DNA of 55,685 bases from Prevotella sp. (GCA_017645905.1 JAGCNO010000095.1:1-55685); one strand, 5' to 3'; counted from the first letter of the stretch, positions 8,334 through 16,542 are shown. Notes: generated from the letters alone by a model not told the origin. Translations and numbers: made by a program.

Positions 8334-8341
8334 AAAGATAA
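8334..8341 (-). promoter_or_regulatory. -7 promoter element of the acyltransferase gene
   Basis: TATCTTTG on the minus strand, 6 nt before the ATG at 8326. It implies a 5' leader of only a few nucleotides. Confidence 0.6.
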
Positions 8342-8415
8342 TAAAATAATGTGAAACAGACGGCAACATCCAAGTTAAAGGGAGTTAAAGCCGTCTATAC
8401 TAACCGCAAAATGAG

Positions 8416-8423
8416 TAATTTTG
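8416..8423 (+). promoter_or_regulatory. -7 promoter element of the nitroreductase operon
   Basis: TAATTTTG, 24 nt before the ATG at 8448. No clear TTTG -33 element is seen. Confidence 0.6.
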
Positions 8424-8426
8424 CAT

Positions 8427-8447
8427 CGTAATTCGTAATTCGTAAAT
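8427..8447. repeat. 7-bp repeat forming the 5' UTR of the nitroreductase gene
   Basis: Exactly three heptads (CGTAATT, CGTAATT, then CGTAAAT) run up to the start codon. Confidence 0.8.
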
Positions 8448-8978
8448 ATGGAAGATTTCAAGACCCTGGCGCAGATGCGCCGTTCACACCGTAAGTTTAC
8501 CGACCAGGAGATTGACGCCGACGACGTGAAGCTCATCCTCCGTGCCGCCCTCATGGCACCCACGTCGAAGGGCCAGCGGGCATGGCAGTTCGTGGTGGTC
8601 GACGACAAGATGGACCTGGAGAAACTCTCCGACGCAAAGGACATGGGCGGACAGTTCATCAAGGGAGCACCGCTGGCCGTCGTCGTGCTGGGCGACCCCG
8701 TGCAGAACGACTGCTGGGTGGAGGATGGCTCTATTGCCGCCATCTCCATGCAGTATCAGGCCGAAGACCTTGGACTGGGCTCCTGCTGGGTGCAGATGAG
8801 AGGACGCGGACTGAGCGACGGTACTACTGCCGACACGGTCATACGCGGCATCCTCGACATACCGGAGAATCTCTCCGTGCTCTGCATCATCGCCATCGGA
8901 CACAAAGCCGACGAGCGTAAACCTCAGAATGAGGATAAGCTGAAATGGGAGAATGTACACGTGGGGAAATGGAACTGA
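8448..8978 (+). CDS. Nitroreductase family protein
   Basis: FMN-dependent NAD(P)H oxidoreductase of the nitroreductase superfamily, 176 residues. Motifs: RRSHRKFTDQEI (residues about 9-20, FMN phosphate contact), APTSKGQRAWQFVVV (residues about 33-48), KGAPLAVVVLGDP, and the C-terminal GLGSCWVQMRG. The physiological substrate cannot be told from sequence. It overlaps the next gene by 10 nt (ATGGAACTGA), which suggests translational coupling with the Rossmann protein and kdsC. Confidence 0.88.
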   Translation: MEDFKTLAQMRRSHRKFTDQEIDADDVKLILRAALMAPTSKGQRAWQFVVVDDKMDLEKLSDAKDMGGQFIKGAPLAVVVLGDPVQNDCWVEDGSIAAISMQYQAEDLGLGSCWVQMRGRGLSDGTTADTVIRGILDIPENLSVLCIIAIGHKADERKPQNEDKLKWENVHVGKWN

Positions 8979-9727
8979 TATTCATCGGAGCAGGACGACT
9001 GGCTACCCAGCTGGCACAGGCTCTTCACGACAAGGGTCATCACATACTGATGGTGTATAGCCGTACGATGGCCTCTGCCAAGGCACTTGCCGAGAAGGTG
9101 GGCGCCGTGGCTACTGATGACATCGCCACTGTTAGAGGGGATGCCGATGCTATCATCATGGCCGTGAAGGACGATGCCCTGCCCTCGCTGGCCGCACAGA
9201 TAGCAGTAGAGTGTCCTGTCTTTCACACCGCCGGTTCTGTGTCCATAGACGTACTGAAGGCATTGCCACGCTACGGCGTCATCTACCCCATGCAGACGTT
9301 CTCCAAGGAGCGGCAGGTTGACTTTTCCCATATCCCCTTCTTTATTGAGGCATCGGACGATGCAACGCTTGCCGTTGCCCGGAGTATCGCCACATCAGTG
9401 AGCGACCATGTCACCGTGCTTGATAGCGAACGTCGGCGACAGCTTCATCTGGCAGCTGTCTTCGCCTGTAACTTCGCCAACCACTGCTACACCCTGGCTG
9501 CTGACATCCTGGAGCGCAACGGACTGGACTTCAATCTCCTGCTTCCCCTCATCGAGGAGACGGCGGCAAAGGCTGGCGACATGCACCCGAGGGAAGCCCA
9601 GACCGGCCCTGCCGTGCGCTACGACAAGACGGTCATTGACCGACAAAGTGAGATGCTGGCTGATGAGCCGCTGACCAGACAAATCTACGAACTGATGAGC
9701 GAAAGCATCCACCAGCACAGCAATTGA
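8969..9727 (+). CDS. Rossmann-fold NAD(P)-binding protein (DUF2520 type)
   Basis: About 252 residues. The N-terminal dinucleotide-binding fold opens with IFIGAGRLATQLAQ. The C-terminal half (HLAAVFACNFANHCYTLA, then PLIEETAAKA) matches the DUF2520 helical domain found in proteins related to pyrroline-5-carboxylate reductase and F420-dependent NADP reductases. The reaction is unknown. I chose the ATG at 8969 over the one at 8945, because it starts right before the conserved strand and overlaps the nitroreductase stop in the usual way. kdsC follows after 24 nt. Confidence 0.8.
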   Translation: MELIFIGAGRLATQLAQALHDKGHHILMVYSRTMASAKALAEKVGAVATDDIATVRGDADAIIMAVKDDALPSLAAQIAVECPVFHTAGSVSIDVLKALPRYGVIYPMQTFSKERQVDFSHIPFFIEASDDATLAVARSIATSVSDHVTVLDSERRRQLHLAAVFACNFANHCYTLAADILERNGLDFNLLLPLIEETAAKAGDMHPREAQTGPAVRYDKTVIDRQSEMLADEPLTRQIYELMSESIHQHSN

Positions 9728-9753
9728 AAATCGAAAATCCGCAAATCGTAAAT
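9726..9753. repeat. 7-bp repeat before kdsC
   Basis: Four heptads of type GAAAATC run from the end of the previous gene into the ATG of kdsC. Confidence 0.65.
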
Positions 9754-10270
9754 GATAAGTTACGACCTTACAAAGATTCGCGCCATCGTCTTCGACGTGG
9801 ACGGCGTGCTCAGCCGACAGACCATCACGCTGTCGCCTGACGGCATCCCATTGCGCACGGTGAATATCAAGGACGGGTATGCCATACAGCTGGCCGTGAA
9901 GCTGGGCCTTCGACTGGCCATCATGACCGGGGCCAACATCAAGTCGATACGCACGCGCTATGAGGGTCTGGGCATGACGGATATCTACATCGGCTGCTCT
10001 GTGAAGATTCGCACCTACGAAGAATTCAAGGCTAAGTACAATCTACGTGACGAGGAGGTGATGTTCATGGGCGACGACGTGCCCGACCTCCAGGTGCTGC
10101 ACCGTGTAGGCTGTCCTGTCTGTCCCCGCGATGCCTGTCCTGAGGTGCAGCAGGCCTGTCTCTACATCAGTCACCTCAATGGCGGCGAGGGCTGTGCCCG
10201 CGATGTCATCGAGCAAACTCTCCGTGCTCAGGGACTCTGGCAGATGAACGACACCGCCTTCGGATGGTGA
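9752..10270 (+). CDS. kdsC: 3-deoxy-D-manno-octulosonate 8-phosphate phosphatase (KdsC), HAD family
   Basis: Removes phosphate from Kdo-8-phosphate, giving Kdo for the lipopolysaccharide core. 172 residues, the size of cap-less C0-type HAD phosphatases. Motif I is FDVDGVLSRQ (nucleophile Asp about residue 15), motif II IMTGAN (Thr), and motif III/IV is MGDDVPDLQVL (Asp pair). GYAIQLAVKLGLRLAIMTG is typical of KdsC tetramers. It is the last gene of the rightward nitroreductase group. The stop codon lies inside a hairpin that probably terminates transcription before the convergent metH. Confidence 0.88.
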   Translation: MISYDLTKIRAIVFDVDGVLSRQTITLSPDGIPLRTVNIKDGYAIQLAVKLGLRLAIMTGANIKSIRTRYEGLGMTDIYIGCSVKIRTYEEFKAKYNLRDEEVMFMGDDVPDLQVLHRVGCPVCPRDACPEVQQACLYISHLNGGEGCARDVIEQTLRAQGLWQMNDTAFGW

Positions 10271-10290
10271 CGCGCCATCCGACTTTTCCA
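10261..10290 (+). terminator. Probable terminator of the kdsC operon
   Basis: 7-bp stem CGGATGG / CCATCCG with a 7-nt loop holding the kdsC stop codon, followed by ACTTTTCC. The U-tract is weak. It lies between convergent genes. Confidence 0.5.
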
Positions 10291-10297
10291 CTATCAA

Positions 10298-13200
10298 TTA
10301 GGAAATATATTTCGAGAGCAGTTGTTCGCCCTCGGCTTCCGTAATGCCACGCCGGCTACAATAGTCGGCCAGTTGCTCACGGTCGATGCGACCCACTGGG
10401 AAATAACGGGCAGCAGGATGGGCCAGGAGCATGCCACAGATGGAGGTGGAGGGCTGTATGGAATAGTGGTCGGTGAGGGTGACGCCGAGGCGCTGCTCTG
10501 CCTGGAGGCGGTCAAAGACGATGCGCTTCAGCGAGTGGTCTGGACAGGAGGCATAGCCGAAGGCAGGACGGAGAGACTGAAGACTGAAGAGTGAAGAGTG
10601 AGGAGTGAGGAGTGAAGATTGGAGCCACTCGGCGGCGGCTTCAGCCAGACGGGAACAGATGGCGTGGGACATGAGACGCTGTTGCTCGTCGGAGGGTTGT
10701 TCCTTGGGGGCAGCCACGATGGTAAAGAGGGTCAGCGGGCGCGGTTGCTGCTCGTCAAAGAAGTCGGAGAGGCAGTGATAATGTCCGATGGTCTCACTCT
10801 GGCTGCGCAGCATAGGCAGCACGGTGTCGTCGGCAAGGACGATATCATTGTCATGGCGGGTAGCAGCCTCCACCTTCACCAGTACTTGGAGACGCAGGCT
10901 GTCGGCGGTGATGGCATTTGCCAGCCACTGTTTTCCTTCCTGGAGCGTCTTGGCAGCCTCGGGATTGACTAACAGCTGCGGCAGCGTCTCGCCCTTGAAG
11001 CCCCAGAAGAGCAGGAACATCCGCCAGTCGATGAGATCGATCATCGAGGTGAGAGGTGAGGGGTGAGAGGTGAGAGGAATGACGGTGTCACCGATGAATG
11101 ACGAGGTGATTCTTGCAACGGCCTGCTCCATGTCCTCCACATTGGGATAGCTGTCATCGTAGTCCAGCTGCGGGGCCTTCGCATTGGCCTCGGCATAGGG
11201 CGTGAGGGGAACCGTATGATGGTCGTCGTAGGCCTCGCGCAGCTCTTGCTGTTCCTTCTTGACCTCGGCGACGGTCTCCGCAGCGTTCATCTGCAGGCGC
11301 TTAGCCAGGACGGCGGTACGCGAGGCATCACCGCCATAGATGACACAGCCATCGGGATAGAGCGGGGCAAGCTTGACGGCGGTATGGAGGGCCGAGGTAG
11401 TGGCGCCGCCCACATTGACAGGCACCGTCAGCCCCTCGCGCTGGAACAGCTGACAGAGTTTTTCCATCTCTTTGAGTGACGGAGTAATCAGACCGCTGAC
11501 GCCCACGAAGCAAGGTTTCAACCGCAATGTCTCTTCCAAAATCTTCTCTCCGGGCACCATCACACCGAGGTCATGAACGTCAAAGCCATTGCAGCGCAGG
11601 ACGATGTCGACGATATTCTTGCCGATATCGTGCACATCGCCGTTGGCCGTGGCGGTGATGACGAGCGGCCGCTCCGTCCGCTCCGTACTGGCAGCCTCGA
11701 TATAAGGCTGCAAGAGGGCGACGGCATCGCGCATCACCTTGGCCGCCTTCACGACCTGCGGGAGGAACATTTTTCCTTCTCCAAAGAGTTTTCCCACGTG
11801 TTCCATAGCCTCCATCAGCGGACCTTCTATGACAGCCATCGCATCGCCATGCTCTTTAAGTGCCTGAGGAATCAGTTCCGGCAGGAAGTCACTCACACCA
11901 TGAGAGAGGGCGTAGACGAAGGAATGAGGAACCACCCCTCCACTTTCTTCAGCGAGAGGTCGGTTGACAGTCTGCTGATTCTGGTTAATCTGCTGGGCAA
12001 GGGCGATGAGCCGCTCGGTAGCCCCGTCGTCGGTGTTGAGGATAACATCCTCGACGGCCTTCAGCAACGTAGGCTCTATGTCGTCGTAGACCTGGAGCAT
12101 GGCGGGATTGACGATAGCCATGTCGAGGCCGGCGCGTATGGCATGATAGAGGAAAACAGAGTGCATGGCCTCGCGCACCGTATTGTTCCCTCGGAAGGCA
12201 AAGGAAAGGTTGCTCACACCACCGCTCGTCCTGGCCAGTGGCAGGTGTTCCTTGATCCAGGCCACGGCACGGATAAAGTCGCGGGCATAATCCTGATGCT
12301 CGGCGATGCCCGTACCCACGGAGAGAATATTCACATCGAAGATGATGTCCTGCGGGGGGATGATGCAGGGATGGGTGGTAAGCAGCCGGTACGCCCTCTC
12401 TGCGATGGCAATCTTCCGGTCGTAGGTCGTGGCCTGTCCCTCTTCGTCAAAGGCCATGACGACCACCGCGGCCCCTAATCGGTGCAGTTCGCGGGCCTTG
12501 TTGAGGAACTCCTCCTCGCCGCCCTTCAGACTGATGCTGTTGACGATGCATTTGCCCTGAGCGTTCTTCAGTCCAGCGAGCACCGTCGGCCAGTCGCTGC
12601 TGTCAATCATCAGAACAGAGCAAGCCACGGCGGGGTCGCCGCTGATATATCGCACGAAGGTCTCCATCTCCCGACGGCTGTCGAGCATGGCATCGTCCAT
12701 GTTGATGTCGATGATAGTAGCCCCGCCCTCTATCTGCTGACGGGCCACGGAGAGTGCCTCGTCGTATTTCTTCTCAGCAATAAGACGGGCAAAGCGACGG
12801 GAGCCGGCCACGTTCGTACGTTCACCGATATTAATAAAGGAAGAAGAAGAAGACCCTCCCCCTACCCCTCCCTGTGAGGGAGGGGAGTATATACCTCCAA
12901 GCGCAGAACTGCCACCAGAAGTAACCACTCCCCTCCCTCCAGGGAGGGGTTGGGGGAGGGTCTTCTCCTCCAGTCCAGAGAGATGCATAGCTTTATCGGC
13001 CTGTGGCACCTGCCGAGGCTTCAGTCCTCGCAGGGCCTCACTGATAGCACGGATATGGTGCTCGTCGGTTCCGCAACAGCCTCCGGCAATGTTCAGCAGT
13101 CCGTCAGTAGCCATCTGTCTGAGGTGACTCGCCGTGTAGGCCGGCAGCTCGTCGTACTCGCCCATCTCGTTGGGCAGCCCGGCATTGGGATGCAGGGAGA

Positions 13201-14026
13201 TAAAAGCAGGAACGATGGCGGCGAGCTGCTCCACGAAAGGCCGCAGGTCAGTCACGCCGAAAGAGCAGTTCAGTCCGAAGCTGAGCAGATGAGGATAGTG
13301 GGCGATGCTGGTGTAGAACGCCTCTAATGTCTGTCCTGTTAGCGTTCGTCCGCTACGGTCGTTGATGGTTGCCGAGACCATGACGGGAATCTCCCTGCCG
13401 AGCCTTTCGCCCAGCAACGAAATGGCGTAAAGCGCCGCCTTGGTGTTCAGCGCGTCGAAGCACGTCTCCAACAGCAGCACGTCGGCACCGCCCTCGAGCA
13501 ATGCCTCCGCCTGTTCGCCGTAGGCCGCAGCCATCTCGTCGAAGCTGACGGCACGAAGTGCGGCATCGCCCATGTCAGACGGCAGGGACAACGACTTCGC
13601 CGTAGGGCCCATCGACCCCGCAACGAATATCTTCTTGGAGGAACCCACCCCCGCCCCCTCCCGAGGGGAGGGGAGATGAGCCGTGATATATTCATCGGCC
13701 ACCCGCCGGGCAATCCTGGCACCCGCTAAGGCCATCTCGCGGGCAAAGTCCTCACAGCGGTATTCATGCTGACTGATGCGGTTGGAGGAGAACGTATTGG
13801 TGGTGATGATGTCGGCACCGGCATCGACATAGAGGCGGTGGACGGTGGCCACCACGTCGGGGGCAGTAAGACAGAGCAGGTCGTTGTTGCCCGTCAGTTC
13901 CACGTCCCACTGGGCGAAGCGTCCCTGGTGAAATGTCTCACGACCCAGGCCCATGGCCTGCAGACGGGTGCCCATAGCCCCGTCGAGTATCAGTATTCGC
14001 TCACGAAGGAGTTCTCGGATATTCAT
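10298..14026 (-). CDS. metH: Cobalamin-dependent methionine synthase
   Basis: Transfers the methyl group of methyltetrahydrofolate to homocysteine through B12. About 1,242 residues with the full module order. Homocysteine domain (zinc Cys pair in NIAGGCCGTDE, about residue 310). Pterin domain starting at INIGERTNVAGSRRF (about residue 400). B12 domain with the axial His in DVHDIGKN (about residue 760). C-terminal AdoMet reactivation domain with RPAFGYASCPDH. The ATG at 14026 is preferred over an upstream GTG because the -7 element TAATTTTG sits at 14068-14061. Unusually, four linkers carry in-frame repeat insertions (10574-10622, 11046-11080, 12849-12963, 13645-13663). No B12 riboswitch is visible upstream. 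Confidence 0.95.
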   Translation of the reverse strand: MNIRELLRERILILDGAMGTRLQAMGLGRETFHQGRFAQWDVELTGNNDLLCLTAPDVVATVHRLYVDAGADIITTNTFSSNRISQHEYRCEDFAREMALAGARIARRVADEYITAHLPSPREGAGVGSSKKIFVAGSMGPTAKSLSLPSDMGDAALRAVSFDEMAAAYGEQAEALLEGGADVLLLETCFDALNTKAALYAISLLGERLGREIPVMVSATINDRSGRTLTGQTLEAFYTSIAHYPHLLSFGLNCSFGVTDLRPFVEQLAAIVPAFISLHPNAGLPNEMGEYDELPAYTASHLRQMATDGLLNIAGGCCGTDEHHIRAISEALRGLKPRQVPQADKAMHLSGLEEKTLPQPLPGGRGVVTSGGSSALGGIYSPPSQGGVGGGSSSSSFINIGERTNVAGSRRFARLIAEKKYDEALSVARQQIEGGATIIDINMDDAMLDSRREMETFVRYISGDPAVACSVLMIDSSDWPTVLAGLKNAQGKCIVNSISLKGGEEEFLNKARELHRLGAAVVVMAFDEEGQATTYDRKIAIAERAYRLLTTHPCIIPPQDIIFDVNILSVGTGIAEHQDYARDFIRAVAWIKEHLPLARTSGGVSNLSFAFRGNNTVREAMHSVFLYHAIRAGLDMAIVNPAMLQVYDDIEPTLLKAVEDVILNTDDGATERLIALAQQINQNQQTVNRPLAEESGGVVPHSFVYALSHGVSDFLPELIPQALKEHGDAMAVIEGPLMEAMEHVGKLFGEGKMFLPQVVKAAKVMRDAVALLQPYIEAASTERTERPLVITATANGDVHDIGKNIVDIVLRCNGFDVHDLGVMVPGEKILEETLRLKPCFVGVSGLITPSLKEMEKLCQLFQREGLTVPVNVGGATTSALHTAVKLAPLYPDGCVIYGGDASRTAVLAKRLQMNAAETVAEVKKEQQELREAYDDHHTVPLTPYAEANAKAPQLDYDDSYPNVEDMEQAVARITSSFIGDTVIPLTSHPSPLTSMIDLIDWRMFLLFWGFKGETLPQLLVNPEAAKTLQEGKQWLANAITADSLRLQVLVKVEAATRHDNDIVLADDTVLPMLRSQSETIGHYHCLSDFFDEQQPRPLTLFTIVAAPKEQPSDEQQRLMSHAICSRLAEAAAEWLQSSLLTPHSSLFSLQSLRPAFGYASCPDHSLKRIVFDRLQAEQRLGVTLTDHYSIQPSTSICGMLLAHPAARYFPVGRIDREQLADYCSRRGITEAEGEQLLSKYIS
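10574..10622. repeat. In-frame 7-bp array in metH (C-terminal domain)
   Basis: Seven degenerate heptads of type AGAGTGA, encoding roughly QSSLLTPHSSLFSLQSL just before the RPAFGYASCPDH motif. Confidence 0.85.
11046..11080. repeat. In-frame 7-bp array in metH (B12/activation linker)
   Basis: Five heptads of type GAGGTGA, encoding LTSHPSPLTS in the linker before the activation domain. Confidence 0.85.
12849..12963. repeat. In-frame GC-rich inverted repeat in metH
   Basis: 24-nt arms (12849-12872 and 12940-12963, one mismatch) built of CCCTCCC blocks. They encode about 40 extra residues (PLPGGRGVV and SPPSQGGVGGG) in the linker between the homocysteine and pterin domains. Confidence 0.9.
13645..13663. 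repeat. In-frame GC-rich palindrome in metH (N-terminal domain)
   Basis: 8-bp stem CCCCTCCC / GGGAGGGG with a 3-nt loop, encoding LPSPREGAGVG before KIFVAGSMGP. Confidence 0.85.
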
Positions 14027-14060
14027 AGCTTTTGTGCTGGTAAGTTGCGCTAACACGCTG

Positions 14061-14068
14061 CAAAATTA
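14061..14068 (-). promoter_or_regulatory. -7 promoter element of metH
   Basis: TAATTTTG on the minus strand, 34 nt before the chosen ATG. No good TTTG partner at the right distance. Confidence 0.55.
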
Positions 14069-14169
14069 CTGCAAAATTTCCAAACGGCCATCGATAACGG
14101 CAAAAATGTGCTCAAAGGACCCAAAATATACCACACAACTGTTAAAGTTTAGTTAAAAACACCCAAATA

Positions 14170-14201
14170 TTTGGTGGGTATAAGAAATACGCCTACTTTT
14201 G
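14170..14201 (+). promoter_or_regulatory. Promoter of the GntR-linked ABC transporter operon
   Basis: TTTG (14170-14173), 20 bp, TACTTTTG (14194-14201). The ATG lies about 60 nt downstream. Confidence 0.75.
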
Positions 14202-14203
14202 CA

Positions 14204-14225
14204 GTGTACTATTGTACTATTACAC
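14204..14225. promoter_or_regulatory. Possible GntR operator
   Basis: Starts right after the -7 element. GTGTA at 14204 and TACAC at 14221 form an inverted pair around two direct GTACTATT copies. The position over the likely transcription start, and a GntR gene in the operon, suggest autoregulation. This is inference. Confidence 0.4.
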
Positions 14226-14261
14226 AATAAAACTAAATTTTTACACATTAAATTATATAGT

Positions 14262-15077
14262 ATGATTGAGATTAAAAACATGAGTTTCAAGTACGCCGGG
14301 CAGCGCAGCCTGGTGTTCGACCACTTCAATCTCAGGATTGAGGAAAACAAGATTTACGGTCTGCTGGGCAAGAACGGGACGGGCAAGTCTACCCTACTCT
14401 ACTTGGTGGCGGGCTTGCTGCGACCCACATCGGGTTCCGTCTGCTGCGACTCCGTCGCACCCTCCGAGCGACGGGCAGAGACACTACGGGAGATGTTCCT
14501 CGTGCCGGAGGAGTTCGAACTGCCCGCGATGACGCTGAAGCGCTACGTGGAGCTAAACGCACCGTTCTATCCTCGGTTCAGCCAGGAACGCTTGGAGACC
14601 TGTCTGCGCGACTTCGAGTTAGACACCGACCTGCAGTTGCAGTCGCTCTCGATGGGTCAGAAGAAAAAGGTCTTTATGTCTTTCGCCCTCGCCACGAACA
14701 CGAAACTGCTGTTGATGGACGAACCGACGAACGGACTCGATATTCCTTCGAAAAGCCAGTTCCGTAAGACCGTGGCACAGAACATGAGCGACGACCAGAC
14801 GGTCATCATCTCCACCCATCAGGTACACGACGTGGAGGCGCTGCTCGACCACATTCTCATGATGAGCCAGCGGGAGCTGCTGCTCAACGCCTCCGTGCAG
14901 GAGATCATGGACAAGTACGTCTTCGAGTACCGCCCCGTAGACGACAGTCGTGCCGTCGTGTATGCCGAGCCGACGCTGCAGGGCAACGCTGTGATGGCCC
15001 TGCGGCAGGAAGGCCAGGCCGAGACGCAGGTGAACCTCGAACTGCTCTTTAATGCCGTTGCGAATAAACGGCTGTGA
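14262..15077 (+). CDS. ABC transporter ATP-binding protein
   Basis: ATPase subunit of about 271 residues. Walker A is GLLGKNGTGKST (residue about 33), the signature is a divergent LSMGQKKKVFMSFALA, and Walker B is LLLMDEPTNGLD, with the switch His in IISTHQ. It is paired with the permease at 15251 and the GntR regulator at 16081. This arrangement resembles the YtrA-type GntR/ABC cassettes that respond to envelope stress, but the substrate cannot be deduced. I chose the ATG at 14262 (MIEIKNMSFKYAG) because it directly precedes the conserved first strand. Confidence 0.9.
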   Translation: MIEIKNMSFKYAGQRSLVFDHFNLRIEENKIYGLLGKNGTGKSTLLYLVAGLLRPTSGSVCCDSVAPSERRAETLREMFLVPEEFELPAMTLKRYVELNAPFYPRFSQERLETCLRDFELDTDLQLQSLSMGQKKKVFMSFALATNTKLLLMDEPTNGLDIPSKSQFRKTVAQNMSDDQTVIISTHQVHDVEALLDHILMMSQRELLLNASVQEIMDKYVFEYRPVDDSRAVVYAEPTLQGNAVMALRQEGQAETQVNLELLFNAVANKRL

Positions 15078-15083
15078 GGAATA

Positions 15084-15149
15084 GTCTGAACGTATCTTTC
15101 TCTGAGTTTGAACGTATCTTTATCACAGTTTGAACGGCTCTAATGTCAA
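15084..15149. repeat. 22-bp repeat of a second type
   Basis: GTCTGAACG, GTTTGAACG and GTTTGAACG start at 15084, 15106 and 15128, exactly 22 bp apart. The third unit reads into AACGGCTCT, which recalls the main 22-bp family. It is directly followed by the 21-bp array. Confidence 0.75.
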
Positions 15150-15236
15150 AACCACGTCGTAGTTTGTAGAAACTACGTCGACGTTTGTAAAAACCACGTC
15201 GTAGTTTATAAAAACCACGTCGACGTTTATAGATTT
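15150..15236. repeat. 21-bp array, locus 1 (4 units)
   Basis: Near-palindromic cores ACCACGTCGTAGTTT and variants, with ACGTCG at 15154, 15175, 15196 and 15217, exactly 21 bp apart. They lie in the spacer between the ATPase and permease genes and end 14 nt before the permease ATG. Confidence 0.9.
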
Positions 15237-15250
15237 TAAAACAACCAACA

Positions 15251-16084
15251 ATGATGAAAAAATTTGATATGAAACGCTTCGGCCAGGTGCTGAAGCTCGA
15301 CTTTGCCGAAGGCCGCAAGGCCATGATGTGGGGCGCACTGTGCATGACGCTGCTCTACCTGTTCTTTTTCTGGTTTGCCTGGAACATCGGGTTCCACGAC
15401 AGCAGATTTGATTATATCAACAATCCCGATGAGAGATTACGACTGCAAGTAAGTGTCATATGTGAGGCCGTGGGTAGTTTCAGCGCTATAGCCATGTTTT
15501 TCTTCTTACTGATAGGTGCCAGCACGCTCTATCGCGGCGAGCAGAAGAAACAGCAGCGCATCGCCTGGCTGATGCTGCCGGCATCGAACCGGGAGAAGTT
15601 CCTCTCGCGCTGGATATACTTAGTTGTCTTTTCCTTGGTGGGCGGCTTGTTGTCCTTCTTCGTGGCCGACCTCGCCCATATAGCTTATCTCTGGATGTCG
15701 GACAACCCCGTGATGACAACCATCGACGACTTCTTCTACATCATGCCCCATGTGCCTGAAGGTGGGGGCATCATCGACCTGCTGAGCACCATTATGATGT
15801 ACAGTTTCCTGATTGCCCTCCACGCCTTCTACCTCCTGGGCGGCGTGTTCTTCAAGAAGTTTCATTTCATCGCCGTCTCAGCCCTGGTGGTCATCCTATT
15901 CGTGGGCTTCGTCGGGGTGTTCAACATGTTGGTCTCGCCCGGACAGCCCAACCCTGTCAGCCATACATTCTATTACATCAGCGTGACCATCTTCTGGACA
16001 CTCGTCATCACCCTCTTCACCTGGCTCGCCTACCGTCTCTTCTGCCGCTGGCAGGTTGTCACCCATAAATTTGCAAACGTATGA
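15251..16084 (+). CDS. ABC transporter permease (ABC-2-like)
   Basis: 277-residue integral membrane protein, with about six hydrophobic segments. They include MWGALCMTLLYLFFFWFAW near residue 26, FSAIAMFFFLLIGAS near residue 77 and VSALVVILFVGFVGVFNML near residue 215. No enzymatic motif is seen. It is the membrane partner of the ATPase at 14262, separated from it by a 173-bp spacer full of 22- and 21-bp repeats. Its stop overlaps the GntR start (ATGA), so the two are translationally coupled. The transported molecule is unknown. Confidence 0.8.
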   Translation: MMKKFDMKRFGQVLKLDFAEGRKAMMWGALCMTLLYLFFFWFAWNIGFHDSRFDYINNPDERLRLQVSVICEAVGSFSAIAMFFFLLIGASTLYRGEQKKQQRIAWLMLPASNREKFLSRWIYLVVFSLVGGLLSFFVADLAHIAYLWMSDNPVMTTIDDFFYIMPHVPEGGGIIDLLSTIMMYSFLIALHAFYLLGGVFFKKFHFIAVSALVVILFVGFVGVFNMLVSPGQPNPVSHTFYYISVTIFWTLVITLFTWLAYRLFCRWQVVTHKFANV

Positions 16085-16440
16085 ACTTCACCAACGACAA
16101 ACCCATTTACGTCCAGATGGCAGACCGCCTCTGCGACGAGATACTGGCCGGCACCTACAAGGACGACGACCGCATACCCTCGGTACGCGAGTATGCCGTG
16201 CTCCTCGAAGTGAACACGAACACCGCCGTAAAGGCCTACGACGAGCTGGCTCGCGCGAACATTATATATAATAAGCGAGGCCTGGGCTACTTCGTCACGC
16301 CCGGTGCCCGCAAAGAGATACTCACCTCGCGCCGCAAGACCTTCCTCGAAGAACAGCTGCCCGAACTGTTCCGGCAGATGCAGCTCCTCGGACTGGGCAT
16401 CGAGGACATCGTGGGCACATGGCAGCACCAGAACCGATAG
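16081..16440 (+). CDS. GntR family transcriptional regulator (YtrA-like, short)
   Basis: 119 residues. An N-terminal winged helix (KPIYVQMADRLCDEILAGTY, then RIPSVREYAVLLEVNTNTAV and ANIIYNKRGLGYFV) is followed by a short helical tail of about 45 residues instead of a ligand-binding domain. That is the YtrA subfamily layout. Such regulators usually repress their own ABC transporter operon, which agrees with the gene order here. A candidate operator lies at 14204-14225. Confidence 0.88.
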   Translation: MNFTNDKPIYVQMADRLCDEILAGTYKDDDRIPSVREYAVLLEVNTNTAVKAYDELARANIIYNKRGLGYFVTPGARKEILTSRRKTFLEEQLPELFRQMQLLGLGIEDIVGTWQHQNR

Positions 16441-16510
16441 GAATTAGACAAAAATATACTAAATATTCTAATTTCTTTTCAAAAAGAACGACAGACTGCA
16501 ACTTTATATG

Positions 16511-16518
16511 TACTTTTG
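16511..16518 (+). promoter_or_regulatory. -7 promoter element of the MacAB-TolC type operon
   Basis: TACTTTTG, 24 nt before the ATG at 16543. The -33 element is not clear. Confidence 0.6.
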
Positions 16519-16542
16519 CCGTCAAACTGAAAAAACGAAACG

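Noticed and set aside
14027-14261. Cobalamin riboswitch before metH
   Set aside because: The promoter lies only about 34 nt before the ATG, leaving no room for the roughly 200-nt structure, and no B12-box was seen.
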